This document shows, in pieces, positions 23,426-38,950 of a stretch of DNA of 64,000 nucleotides. The position numbers and the translations under genes were made by a program. The stretch is taken from positions 47,972,440 through 48,036,439 of the forward strand of contig OX393550.1 of NCBI GenBank assembly GCA_947650365.1, in the 5' to 3' direction. Under the pieces are notes generated by a model. It was not told the origin of the DNA and did no database searches. It saw nothing but the letters and a program-made list of their open reading frames with translations. Position 1 is the first letter of the stretch. Each line of letters opens with the position of its first letter. This stretch comes from Chamaelirium japonicum. Lineage: Eukaryota; Streptophyta; Magnoliopsida; Liliales; Melanthiaceae.

Positions 23426-23732
23426 CTAGTAAGAAACCCGGGCAATGCCCGAATGTGCTTGATGCACGCCATTTGACAAAGAAGACATCGCAACTATTTG
23501 AAGAAGTGTAAAATCTAAAGTGAGTGCGATTCACTTGTTAGAGAGAGAGAGAAAGAGAAAGATTAACATCAAATGATCATTAAATGCCATTGAATGAAAA
23601 TTTATCATCTTTATGGTAGGTTTTTAAATGAATTTAAAAGAGAGCCATGTTCACACACGAAAGAAGAATTCTAGCTCTTTAAAAGACGTCCATGTGTCAC
23701 AACACAAGAGAGGCTTCCATTTTAGTATAGAT
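23426..23732 (-). mobile_element. Helitron-like unit 4
   Basis: Complete about 305-bp copy. On the minus strand the preceding 3' CTAGT and the next 5' TC are separated by a single A. Confidence 0.75.
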
Positions 23733-23733
23733 A

Positions 23734-24007
23734 CTAGTAAGAAACCCGGGCAGACTATTTGGCAAAGACATCGTAACTGTACGAAGAAGTGTGAAATCTG
23801 AAGTGAGTGTGATTCACTTGTTATAGAGAGAGAAAGAGAGAGATTAAATGGATTTAAATGCCATTGAATGAAAATTTATCATCTTTGTGGTAGATTATTA
23901 AATGGATTTAAAAGAGAGCTATGTTCACACACGAAAGAAGAATTCTAGTTTTTTAAAAGACGTCCACGTGTCACAACACGGGAGAGAGGCTTCCATTTTA
24001 GTATAGA
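23734..24007 (-). mobile_element. Helitron-like unit 5
   Basis: As unit 4 but with a short deletion just after the GGGC of the hairpin, so the hairpin is lost. Confidence 0.7.
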
Positions 24008-24015
24008 TATATAGA

Positions 24016-24312
24016 CTAGTACGAAACCCGGGCAATGCCCAAATGTGCTTGATGCACACCATTTGGCAAAGACGACATCGTAATTGTTCGAAGAAGTGTG
24101 AAATCTGAAATGAGTGTGATTCACTTGTTAGAGAAAGAGAGATTAACATCAAATGACCATTAAATGCCATTGAATGAAAATTTATCATCTTTATGGTAGG
24201 GTTTTAAATGGACTTAAAAGAGAGCCGCGTTCACACACGAAAGAAGAATTCAAGCTCTTTAAAAAATGTCCACGTGTCACAACACGGGAGAGAGGCTTCC
24301 ATTTTAGTATAT
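24016..24312 (-). mobile_element. Helitron-like unit 6
   Basis: Complete copy with hairpin CCCGGGCAATGCCC. Confidence 0.75.
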
Positions 24313-24313
24313 A

Positions 24314-24625
24314 CTAGTAAGAAACCCGGGCAATGCCCGAATGTACTTGATGCACGCCATTTGGCAAAGACGACATCGCAATTGTCCAAAGAAGTATGAA
24401 ATTTGAAGTAAATGTGATTTACTTGTTAGAGAGAGAGAGAGAGGGGGGGAGAGATTAACATCAGATGACCATTAAATGCCATTGAATGAAAATTATTCAT
24501 CTTTATGGTAGGTTTTTAATAGATTTAAAAGAGAGCCGCGTTCACACATGGAAGAAGAATTCTAGCTCTTTAATAAACGTCCACGTGTCGCAACACGGGA
24601 GAGAGGCTTCCATTTTAGTATATAT
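24314..24625 (-). mobile_element. Helitron-like unit 7
   Basis: Complete copy; its GA tract includes a G run. Confidence 0.75.
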
Positions 24626-24630
24626 ATAGA

Positions 24631-24948
24631 CTAGTAAGAAACCCGGGCAGTGCCCGAATGTGCTTGATGTAGCCATTTGGCAAAGACGACATCGTAACTG
24701 TTCGAAGAAGTGTGAAATCTGAAGTGAGTGTGATTCACTTGTTAGAGAGAGACTAAGAGAGAGAGAGAGAGAGTGTGTGTGAGATTAACATCAAATGACC
24801 ATTAAATGTCATTGGATGAAAATTTATCATCTTTATTGTAGGTTTTTAAATGGATTTAAAAGAGAACCACATTCACAAACAAAAGAAGAATTCTAGCTCT
24901 TTAAAAGACGTCCACGTGTCACAATATGAGAGAAAGGCTTCTATTTTA

Positions 24949-24950
<2 letters not shown>
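24631..24950 (-). mobile_element. Helitron-like unit 8
   Basis: Complete copy whose 5' terminus (minus strand TATACTAAAAT) runs into a long (TA)n, so the microsatellite seems to have grown from the TATA at the element end. Confidence 0.72.

Positions 24951-25025
<75 letters not shown>
24948..25025. repeat. (TA)n microsatellite
   Basis: About 38 TA units. Confidence 0.98.

Positions 25026-26030
<1,005 letters not shown>

Positions 26031-26069
<39 letters not shown>
26031..26069. repeat. (TA)n microsatellite
   Basis: About 19 TA units between K and A. Confidence 0.98.
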
Positions 26070-27950
<1,881 letters not shown>

Positions 27951-27958
27951 TATATAGA

Positions 27959-28250
27959 CTAGTAAGAAACCCGTATAATGCCCGAATGTGCTTGATGCAC
28001 GCTATTTGGTAAAGAAGACATCACAACTGTTTGAAGAAGTGTGAAATCTGAAGTGATTGTGATTCACTTGTTAGAGAGAGAGAGATTAACATCAAATGAC
28101 CATTAAATACCATTGAATGAAAATTTATCATTTTTTTGGTAGGTTTTTAAATGAATTTAAATGGGAGCCACGTTCACACATGGAAGAAGAATTCTAGCTC
28201 TTTAAAAGACGTCCACATGTTGCAACACGGGAGAAAGACTTCCATTTTAG
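27959..28250 (-). mobile_element. Helitron-like unit 10
   Basis: Same structure; the hairpin region is altered (CCGTATAATGCCC). Confidence 0.72.
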
Positions 28251-28256
28251 TATATA

Positions 28257-29844
<1,588 letters not shown>

Positions 29845-29904
<60 letters not shown>
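29845..29904. repeat. (TA)n microsatellite
   Basis: About 30 TA units. Confidence 0.98.
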
Positions 29905-30580
<676 letters not shown>

Positions 30581-30640
30581 TACCCGTAGCTCACAACTCA
30601 ACGTAACAGCCCTCTCTCTCTCTCTCTCTTATATAGATTG

Positions 30641-30782
30641 AGGAATACTTAGGTGCGGTCTGTGGTCCGTGCGGTCCGTGTTCCGCAGCCATCCAATGCA
30701 CCCGCTGCGTGCATCAGATGCACGGAGTGGTGCATCGTACGGCTGCAGACTGCGGACCGCAGACCGCACCAAAGCATCCCTC
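30641..30782. repeat. Palindromic element O
   Basis: Inverted ends GGAATACTTAGGTGCGGTC / GACCGCACCAAAGCATCCC, centre GTGCATCAGATGCAC. Related in layout to N1-N3 and to the half copy at 59177. Confidence 0.75.
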
Positions 30783-30788
30783 TAGATA

Positions 30789-31201
30789 GATTATATATTG
30801 TAGGCGGGCTGGGTCGGGCCGGGCTTGAAAACACTAAGCCGGGCCCCGACCTGGTGACAGAAAACGACAGGCCGGGCCGGGTTGGGCTTAGGTCGGGCTG
30901 GGTTTTTGACGGGTCGGGTGCCCTTTCTTGGAGGGCTAATTGACAGGCCTATCCATTGTTGAGAGAATCGGATTCGGATTTAGTTGGTTGGATTAGATCC
31001 GATATAGACCCTGCCGCACCTGTTCGAAAGGGAGAACAGCAGTCTCTTGTCGTTGATGACCCGTCCAGTCGTCCACCACTTTGATGTATCCTTGGAAGGA
31101 GCTGCACCTGTCAGGTCCCAGCATCTCCGGCTCCACTTCCTCGGCCGACGCGATCTAGAGCTTCCTCACCGTCGGCGATCCGACAAGGTATACCTCCGAC
31201 C

Positions 31202-31249
<48 letters not shown>

Positions 31250-31486
31250 CGTGGCTCAACCTACCCCTAGGTTGTCAGTTCTCTCTCCTCCGAGACATCT
31301 CCCCATCTCCACCTCCCTTCACCCCCCGAAACCCTAACCTCGGATCCTATTACCAGTTACCCTGAATCCCAACCCCGCCCAATCTCCTCCCAGCCCTTTT
31401 GGGAGGGGCCTCATGGAGTGAGGACTGAGGAGGTATCAGGCCTTCGAGGCGTAGAGAACACTAAGACGAACGGCAGGAGCAGCTTA
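30789..31486. other. GGGC-rich repeat and (CT)n, no gene
   Basis: 30789-30950 is GGGCCGGGC/GGTCGGGC-rich and ends GACAGGCCTA, like the TAGG-ended hAT group, but no target duplication was found. (CT)n lies at 31203-31246. No gene supported. Confidence 0.45.
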
Positions 31487-32438
31487 GAGCATCCAACCGC
31501 CCTCCAAATATGCAAATTTGGAGAATATTTTGCTCCAACCGCACTCCATACCGCTATCCATTTTCGCAGATTTGGAATCCGGCCTCCAAATTTGGAGGTC
31601 CATTTGGAATTTTGGAGGCCAACTGCAAAGCTGTTTTTAACTTTTTTAAGTACCTAAAATATCCTCCAAAAGCTATTAAACACATTTATAATTCCTTTAA
31701 TATCCTTTTTTATTTTATACACTAATTACTTTAACATTGTTGTGTATACTCAGATACGTTAATCTGTTTTTTTTTTAAATAGTAACCGTGGAAAGGTCTA
31801 TTCGAGACCTTTAAAATGAGACTAATAGTAAATTACCACATAATTAATTTTAAATTATTGATTTTTTTAATTAAATAAACAAATATAATTCTTGATCAAT
31901 TAAATATATGGGGATCTACATCACATTAAGTGAAATAAACTGAACTTGCAACACCCCAAACACTAAAATACATGGAACTTGAAATAAACAATTTAGATTC
32001 CTTCATTGTCGTGCCTCTGCCATAAGTATTCAATCAGTGCGTCCGAAGCTCAAAGTGAACATCCCTATCTTTGGATCTTCCTATGTTGAGCGAGGAACCG
32101 TCGGAAAGCGTTCATCATCATTGGCCTCCATGTCTTCAGCTCTTGAAGGATGAGTAGAATCAGCAATATCTGGTTCCTCGTCTCGTTCATCCTCCACGGT
32201 TATATTGTGTAGTATACTAGTATCACACAAGCACTTATGATGCCGTATAACACTTGCTTATCCCAAAAAACATGATGGTCCCTTAATGATGACAAATCGT
32301 ACCTGAAGAACTCCAAATACTCTCTCCACATCTTTCTGATATCCTTCTTTCTTGATTGCAAAGTACTGCATCTTTAGACCCTGGGGTTGGGAATCTTGGG
32401 ATATAATATGTACAAGGGTGGATCATTTGGGGTATATC

Positions 32439-32988
32439 CAGTGTTCTAAAAAGCGGTCTAGGCGGCCGCCTAGGCGGCGCCTAGGCGCTAGGCGGCCCCC
32501 CACCGCCTCGCCTAGGCTCTAGGCGCTCCAGAAAAGCGGCCAAGCTCCCAGGCGGAGCTAGGCGATCGCCTAGGCGGTCTAGGCGGGGCAAGGCGGCCGC
32601 CTAGGCGGTCTAGGCGGGCTGAGGCTGGCCAGGCGGACCAGGCGAGCCAGGCAGGCTGAGGCTGACCAGGCGGGCCAGGGGGGTTGAGGCTGGCCAGGCG
32701 GACCAGGCGGGCTGAGGCTGGCCAGGCGGACCATGTTTGCTTTTGTTCTTGTTAATCACTCAATCTTGAATTATGGTTATATACTTGTTCTTTAAAATAA
32801 TGGCTTGGGATAATCTTGAACTTATATTATTTTTTAAACATATATATATTATATAATATCAAAATAATAATTAAAATAATTAAAAAAAAGGCAAAACGCC
32901 TAGGCGCCGCCTAGGCCCCGCCTAGGCCGCCTAGGCGCTAGGCGGCCCCCCACCGCCCGACTAGCGCCTAGCGCTTTTTAGAACCTTG
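32439..32988. mobile_element. hAT-like element, TAGGCG-rich, inside HARBI1
   Basis: 550 bp with ends CAGTGTTCTAAAAAGCG / CGCTTTTTAGAACCTTG and a perfect 8-bp target duplication GGTATATC (32431-32438 and 32989-32996). Subterminal CCTAGGCGG/GGCGCCTAGG words in both orientations. Non-coding. Confidence 0.9.
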
Positions 32989-32996
32989 GGTATATC

Positions 32997-33754
32997 TATA
33001 GTCACCAAGTTCAAGTTCAGCAATAAGTCGGCGAGGGTAAAACTCGGGAAAGTTCAGTGAAAATTGAAAAGTTCGAAAAAAAACAAATAAAAGTCGGGGG
33101 GGGGGGGGGGACAGGTTCGGGTTTTAATCAGCAAGGGTGAAATTTGAAAAAAAATCGATAAGTTCGGAGTCTTCAAAAGTCAAGTTTTTAGCCTACATTT
33201 ATACAACGAAGATATTTCTAACGCGACTTATATAAAGATGATAGGCCAACAACAACAAATCAACTAAGTTAAACATGCAACTATGCAACAAAGTAACAAC
33301 CTGACAAGTAACATACTAAGTTACAAACATCATGATAAGTTGATAACGATATCCCAAAAACAAATTTTACAAAACTTAAGATGTCTATTGTCCAATAGTC
33401 ACTAATCAAAATAGAATAGAAAATATAAATTAAGCATCCATCATGTCGTCGAGAGCATCCAATGCCATACATGCATCATCCTCTTTTGTTTCATTCTCTT
33501 CATCCTCCATGAATTCAATGTCATTTGACTCATCATCGGAAGAAAGTTGAATTTCAATGTTATCGAACTCATCATCGATACAGTCACAAAGTTCGGCAAC
33601 AAAAACGTGTTTTTTAACTTTTTTTTTCATTAAAAACACAAAAAACGGTGAATTTGGTAACCTATAAAAAATTAAAAATCGGGAAAAAAGCAACAAATCG
33701 GCTTCCCATTAAGTCGCGATTTTTTGAAAAAAAACGTCGAACTTTGTGACTACG
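32997..33754. mobile_element. hAT-like element B, inside HARBI1 at the same target
   Basis: Ends TAGTCACCAAGTTC / GAACTTTGTGACTA. GGTATATC lies on the left (32989-32996, shared with the neighbour) and on the right (33755-33762). A minus-strand frame (33696-33430) ends in a very acidic tail (DDEFDNIEIQLSSDDES... to stop), which may be what remains of a transposase C-terminus. Poly-G near 33097. Sister of 60916-61866. Confidence 0.82.
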
Positions 33755-34400
33755 GGTATATCCCATCGGTCAAGTAGTAACCAGTATCATAATTTTTTTC
33801 TAAAATAGTGTAATGAGAGGAGGAGCCTAGTATAATGGGAGGAGAAGCAATACCTTGTGTTAGTTTGCCAAATAAATTGGACGATTGAAATGCATTAATA
33901 TCATTGTTGGAGCCCGATAAACCAAAATACGAATGTCATATCCATAAGTCATACGATTCTACTGCTTCGATAATAATCTTTGGCCCTCCATGTCGTCCTA
34001 AGTATTGTCCTGCCCAAGATGTTGGATAATTTTTCCATGCCCAGTACATGTAAGTCTAAACTACCCAACATTCCCGGGGACCCTCGCTCATCGTCTTTCT
34101 TTAGCAACCATGCAATACCCTCCGTACTGAGGTACCTCAAGTATTCATCTCCCGACAAATTCTCTTCAAACATTGGATTGCAGTTGAATCACCAATCCTA
34201 ATGTATTCATCGGTAATATCCGTCGATGTTCCATACGCCAACATACGATTTGCATTTGATACTTTTTGCAAAGTAGATAATCATTATTTACCGAAAGCAT
34301 CAAAAGACGATGTGTAATTAAGATGGTGTAAAGTCGGTGAGGTTGGTTTGGTCCTAAGTTTTGACTAGGGGTATTGTGCATGTCCAAAAGGATGGGCATG

Positions 34401-35540
34401 GGAGTTTATGAGTAGGTTGAAGCACTTTTATAATCCGATTATTCGTAGTCTAATTATTGAGCTAAGTCATGCATAGATAAGTGGTCCTCCATGGACTTGG
34501 TATTATGCTTGTAGAAAGGAGTATTTGGGTCGACAAATTATATAATAATCGTCAAAGCATATGTATGAACCCTACATCCGCACCACAATGCGCAAATTTA
34601 CATGGGTAAATAGTATGTGGCCTTATAGAGAATAAGGAAAACAAAATTAGTTGCACATCATTTTTGCATGGTTGTAAACTCTTAAAACACAATAGTTTAT
34701 GGATGATGAGTAAGTTGACGTGGTATGGTCTTTGAATTTTCTCCATTTTTTGGATAACTCTTTGATTTTCGGCCTCTGAGTTGTGTGATTTAGTAGTATC
34801 AATTCATTAAGCAAATTATGAAGCTTTGACACGCATACCATATACGAATGATATTGAAAATCTCAAAAATTAGGATACGGTACAATAGGGGCACAACAAA
34901 AAATGAATACCTTTATTCATACATTATTCTATTATATTGTTAGGATTAACTTTTGATATTTATCAATACAACTTAAATCGCTCAAGGAAAATAAGTGCTA
35001 TGGAGGATTCCACACATGTTATATATTAAAACAAGGTTGTGTCCAATGTCAAAGGCATTGCACATGTTTTCATAGTACTATAGGCATTGCGCATGTCTTC
35101 ATAGTACCATATCAAAGAAAAATTCGATACATGTCCTGCTATAGGTGAGGGAGGTCCTACACTATGTTTTAGAGGGATTTGGAAAAATCTAAAAATTGGG
35201 ACAACCGGGGGTATTTTTGTCTTTTCAATGTGATCATTTTTTCCGAACTTGATGAAAATTGGTGGGGGTGAAGGTCGTGATATGAGGAGGGATTGGTCAA
35301 TGTTTGAAGTCAATCGGTTCACTGGATATAAATTTATGACTAAAACAATGTACAGATTTTGTAAAAACAACAAGCATGTTTTGTAAAATAAAAGAGACTA
35401 AACAATCATGTTGAAGGCCACAACAAACCGATTAAACTTTATAATGACTATGGCTTTTAATAGCTACAAAAGGAGTGAATATGAACCATTAAAGGCAATG
35501 AAAAGGTTGCGGAAGCAATTAAAACGATGGGCGATGATGT
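34401..35540. other. AT-rich, no gene recognised
   Basis: Probably the outer part of the Harbinger element up to about 34860. The rest is unassigned, with no readable host gene. Confidence 0.4.
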
Positions 35541-35554
35541 AGATGCGGAAGGAA

Positions 35555-37540
35555 AATAAAGAATCAAATCGCCACGGGTTGCAAGGAATCTCCTAGAGGA
35601 TCCTTCGCGGAGAAAGGCCGTTGATCAAAGTCGTTGAATCCTTCGGTTCGTTAGCTGCGTACCACTCCCAGAGGTGGAAGACGACGCTTCTCGAGGCGGA
35701 GTCGAGGAAGATGGAGGGTACAAGCGTCAACCCTAAAGCTCTCACGAAGAGGCAACAATTGTATATCAAAATTCGATTTTTTTTTTCTCTCTTGTTTCCT
35801 TCTCTTATATGATTAGGGTTTCTAACTGAGGGATCAAATAAAAGGAAAAAGAGCGAAGGGTAGGATGGAATGCCAAGAGTAAAGACAAAATAGAAGTAGA
35901 GAGAGAAATGATTTCATGAAAAAAGAGGAGAGGGGGCGACATCCGTAGGGTTGTATGACAAGGAGAGAGAGAGAGCGGGCATATAACATGAGGTGAAACC
36001 CAGACTGGGCTTATCGTAAAAGCCCAATAGGCTTTTATTTGAAGCCCATATTAATGCCACTTCATTTAATGTTTAAGTCGGGATGATCCGATCGTCGGAT
36101 TCGTTATCTAATCTCAATTGTCAGACGTTTTGCAGAGACTTTCTAGCCTCTATATTCTTATTAAAAGCTGAAAACTCACCCAAAAGAGTCCAGAATGATC
36201 CAAAAAGCTCCCGGATGAGGTCGCGGACAATGCTAGACATCCCTAGATAATGAGGCAGTGATTACAAATAATAAATAAAGATAAAACAGTCAAAAACATG
36301 GAATAAAAACCCTATCAAGCTAAAAGAAAGTATTAAATAAACGTTTTCATCATAATAAAGATAAATAAAAAGTCTTGATACATATTGATGTAGGCACCGA
36401 ATGGAAGCACTACAATCCTAAGCCCTTTTACGACCCAATTCCAACAAACTAGACGGTTCTTATCAGATTAGTGCCATATTACCACAAATTTCAACAAATA
36501 GAAGTTCTGAATAGTAGCACTAATTAACACAGGTAGTTGATATTCAACAAAAGTTAAAACGCAACAGTAGAGAGTTTAATTCAACCGCAAAACAGAAATT
36601 ACAGCACAATAAAAATAAATTGCAGCAAGCCAAAGATAAAGAAAACATAGGCTAACGGGCATGCATATGGGTTTCTGACGGTTATCGATCAATAACTATC
36701 AGCACTAGATATTTTGGCAAGAAACGGAGGGCGAACGATGAATTTTCAGAGATGGTATGTGGGTGGAAAGCGTAGATAGACGTGTAGATATTAATGAAAA
36801 AGTAAAGAAAAGAGATGAAAGATGAACAAAATATGAAAATGAAGATATTCAAACCGCCACGGGTTACAAGGAGATGCAAATGGGTTCTTCGCGGAGCAAG
36901 GCCGGTCGATCGGAGATGCCGGAAACCTTCGGTTCGCTAGCCGTGTGCACTCCCAAGGGTGGACACCGACGCTTCTGAGATGAAGTCGAGAAAGACGATG
37001 GGGGATGCGAGTCTCTCCCAAAAACCTTGCAAGAGCGCATAAATTTTCAGCAAAAGACCTCAGTTTCTTCTCTTTCTCTTACCTTATATAGGATTAGGGT
37101 TTCGAGATGGATGGCGATGATCAAAAGGGGAAACAACCTAAACCCTAGATGGGTGAACACATAAGGAAAGGGCGAGAAAGAAAGAAGGAAAGCGAGAAGG
37201 GGGGGGGGGGCTGCCACATGAAGATCGTGGAAAAAGGGGGGGCTTGCAGCTTGTCCACGTGGAAAGAAAGGGGGGGGGGACACGAAAACCGAGAAGAGGG
37301 GAAGAGGAGATTGTGTGCTCCTCTATTAGAGGGTTTGGGCTTATCTTAAAAGCCCTTTGGTCTTTATTTTAGTGCCCCGTCAGCGATTTATTCAAGTCAT
37401 TGCTTCCTTGCCGTCGGATCGAGTTCTAATTTCGACCACTGGCCCATGTGTTGCCTACCAGCCTAATTATTATTTTAACTCATCAAAACACACCCGGATT
37501 AATCCCAAAAGCCATCCAAATGTGATCGCGAACATCCCCC
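35555..37540. mobile_element. Diverged direct repeat pair, possibly LTR-type fossil
   Basis: Two direct repeats of about 700 bp (35555-36245 and 36846-37540), sharing GCCACGGGTT, TTCGCGGAG, a TATAT-GATTAGGGTTT block and GGGCTTATC..AAAAGCCC, are separated by about 600 bp of A-rich sequence. The spacing and TATA-like box would suit two LTRs of an old, short, non-coding retroelement, but TG..CA ends and a primer site were not found. Strong divergence means old. Two solo copies of another repeat are equally possible. Confidence 0.4.
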
Positions 37541-37560
37541 ACGATCTAGAGAACTAATCT

Positions 37561-38230
37561 AGGAAGCACGAACACTTCCCCAGGCCCCTTGTACTCGTGT
37601 CGGACACCGACACTAACCGGACATGCACCAGACACTCATCAGACGTGTCCCACGTGCTTCCGGGAGCCGGACACGGTCGGACACTCGCCGGACACTCGTC
37701 GGACACGCACCGGACACGGCGGATTAACGGGCTGTTCAATATTGGGTCGAGTAAAACCTCAGAGGATCAAATAGGTTGAAGCTAAAACTGAATCATAACC
37801 GTTCTTTTGCATGTCATTTGGGCCTGAGTATAATTCACTTGTCAGGCTGATTGTAACAGACGACTACGATTCAGTTTTGGCTTTAACCTATCTGATCCTC
37901 TGAGGTTTCAGATAGGTTGAAGGCAAAATTGAAACACAGTCGTTCTTTTCCATGCTATTTAGGGCTATATGTGATTCACCAATCGGGCTGGGTGTAACTA
38001 ACGGTTGCGATTCAGTATGCATTAAATTTTCATTTTAGTTGTTTTCTATGAAGTTTTTTCGTTATTGAAATATATATGAATTAAAAACACACATAAAATA
38101 TAAATAAAAAAATATTAATTTATTTTGCCGTGTCCTCACCGTACCCGTGTCCTTTTTTAGGATTTAACGTGTCAGCGTACCTGTTTCGTGTCGTAATCGT
38201 GTCCCCGTACTAGTGTCACTGTTTATTAGC
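37561..38230. mobile_element. GGACAC-rich inverted-end element
   Basis: The left end, GAAGCACGAACACTTCCCC then CGTGTCGGACACCGACAC, and the right end (GTGTCC...CGTGTCGTAATCGTGTCCCC) are rich in inverted GGACAC/GTGTCC words. Inside, 37754-37908 is a hairpin (AAACCTCAGAGGATCAAATA / complement) followed by a second partial copy. Superfamily unknown. Confidence 0.5.
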
Positions 38231-38239
38231 AACTAATAC

Positions 38240-38736
38240 ATCAAAAATAAGGTCCCAAAGTGCTGAAATAAAAGGAAGAATACTGAAAATCTGATCACAG
38301 TCTTTATTACAATGCATAAAGAAAGACGAAAATAAAGATAATCAGCAGTAGTGGCATAGATGCAGGTCAAGCTGCATCACATATCAAGCCTGCATCATGT
38401 CCTAAGTTAAAAAATAATGCTATAGCCATGTCAAGGAAATATCGGAGACACCTATCCGGGGGTACGAGGAGTATCGTTATTGGACGCCATATAGCTCTCA
38501 ATAAGTACCCACACTACCTTTACTAAATTAAGCATGACCTATAGTTAGATTTTGATAGGCTATTAGCAAATTCTTGGCCATCTGGATTTTTTTTGTCTTT
38601 TAAATTTTTAATGATTAAATAAGCTTCTACCTCATTGCTGTCATGTGATCTTTGGCAAATATTAACCTTTATCTATTAATATGAAGAATGTGTATCTATT
38701 ATGCTGTCTGTCTTACTTTGTTGTTTTTTTTTCCAG
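38240..38736. other. Upstream region / possible 5' UTR intron of translocator
   Basis: AT-rich. A good acceptor (TTTTTTTTCCAG) at 38736 suggests that 38737-38950 is a leader exon and an upstream leader exon lies further left. No first exon identified. Confidence 0.35.
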
Positions 38737-38950
38737 GTGTATACCTTTGTGGATTTTGAAGCACATCTATATAACCTTCATGAATTGATTTGAATTTGTA
38801 GCTTTTTGAGGCTTTCATGTAAGAGAGAGGCCCTTGTTTCCCGAGGGAAGTAAATCCTTAACAGCCCAATGTTTTCGTTATCAAAAGGGGTTGCTTCATC
38901 TTTTCAGTCTTCAGGAAAAGAGTTTGATTGTTAAATAGTAGGCAAATACG

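Larger units (their letters stand above)
31487..34400 (-). mobile_element. PIF/Harbinger element with broken HARBI1-type transposase
   Basis: TTA followed by GAGCATCCAACCG (from 31487) is a PIF/Harbinger terminus and target; the other end was not found, so 34400 is approximate. The minus strand encodes a HARBI1-like DDE transposase in pieces: ANRMLAYGTSTDITDEYIRI; CLKRICREM, frameshift, then GDEYLRYLSTEGIAWLL and RGSPGMLGSLD (34173-33949); ESYDLWI then HSYFGLSGSNNDINAFQSSN; YYLTDGIYPK; and KDVERVFGVLQVRF to a stop at 32081. At least one frameshift and several stops mark it as dead. Two hAT elements interrupt it exactly at the GIYP codons (see 32439 and 32997). Confidence 0.8.
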
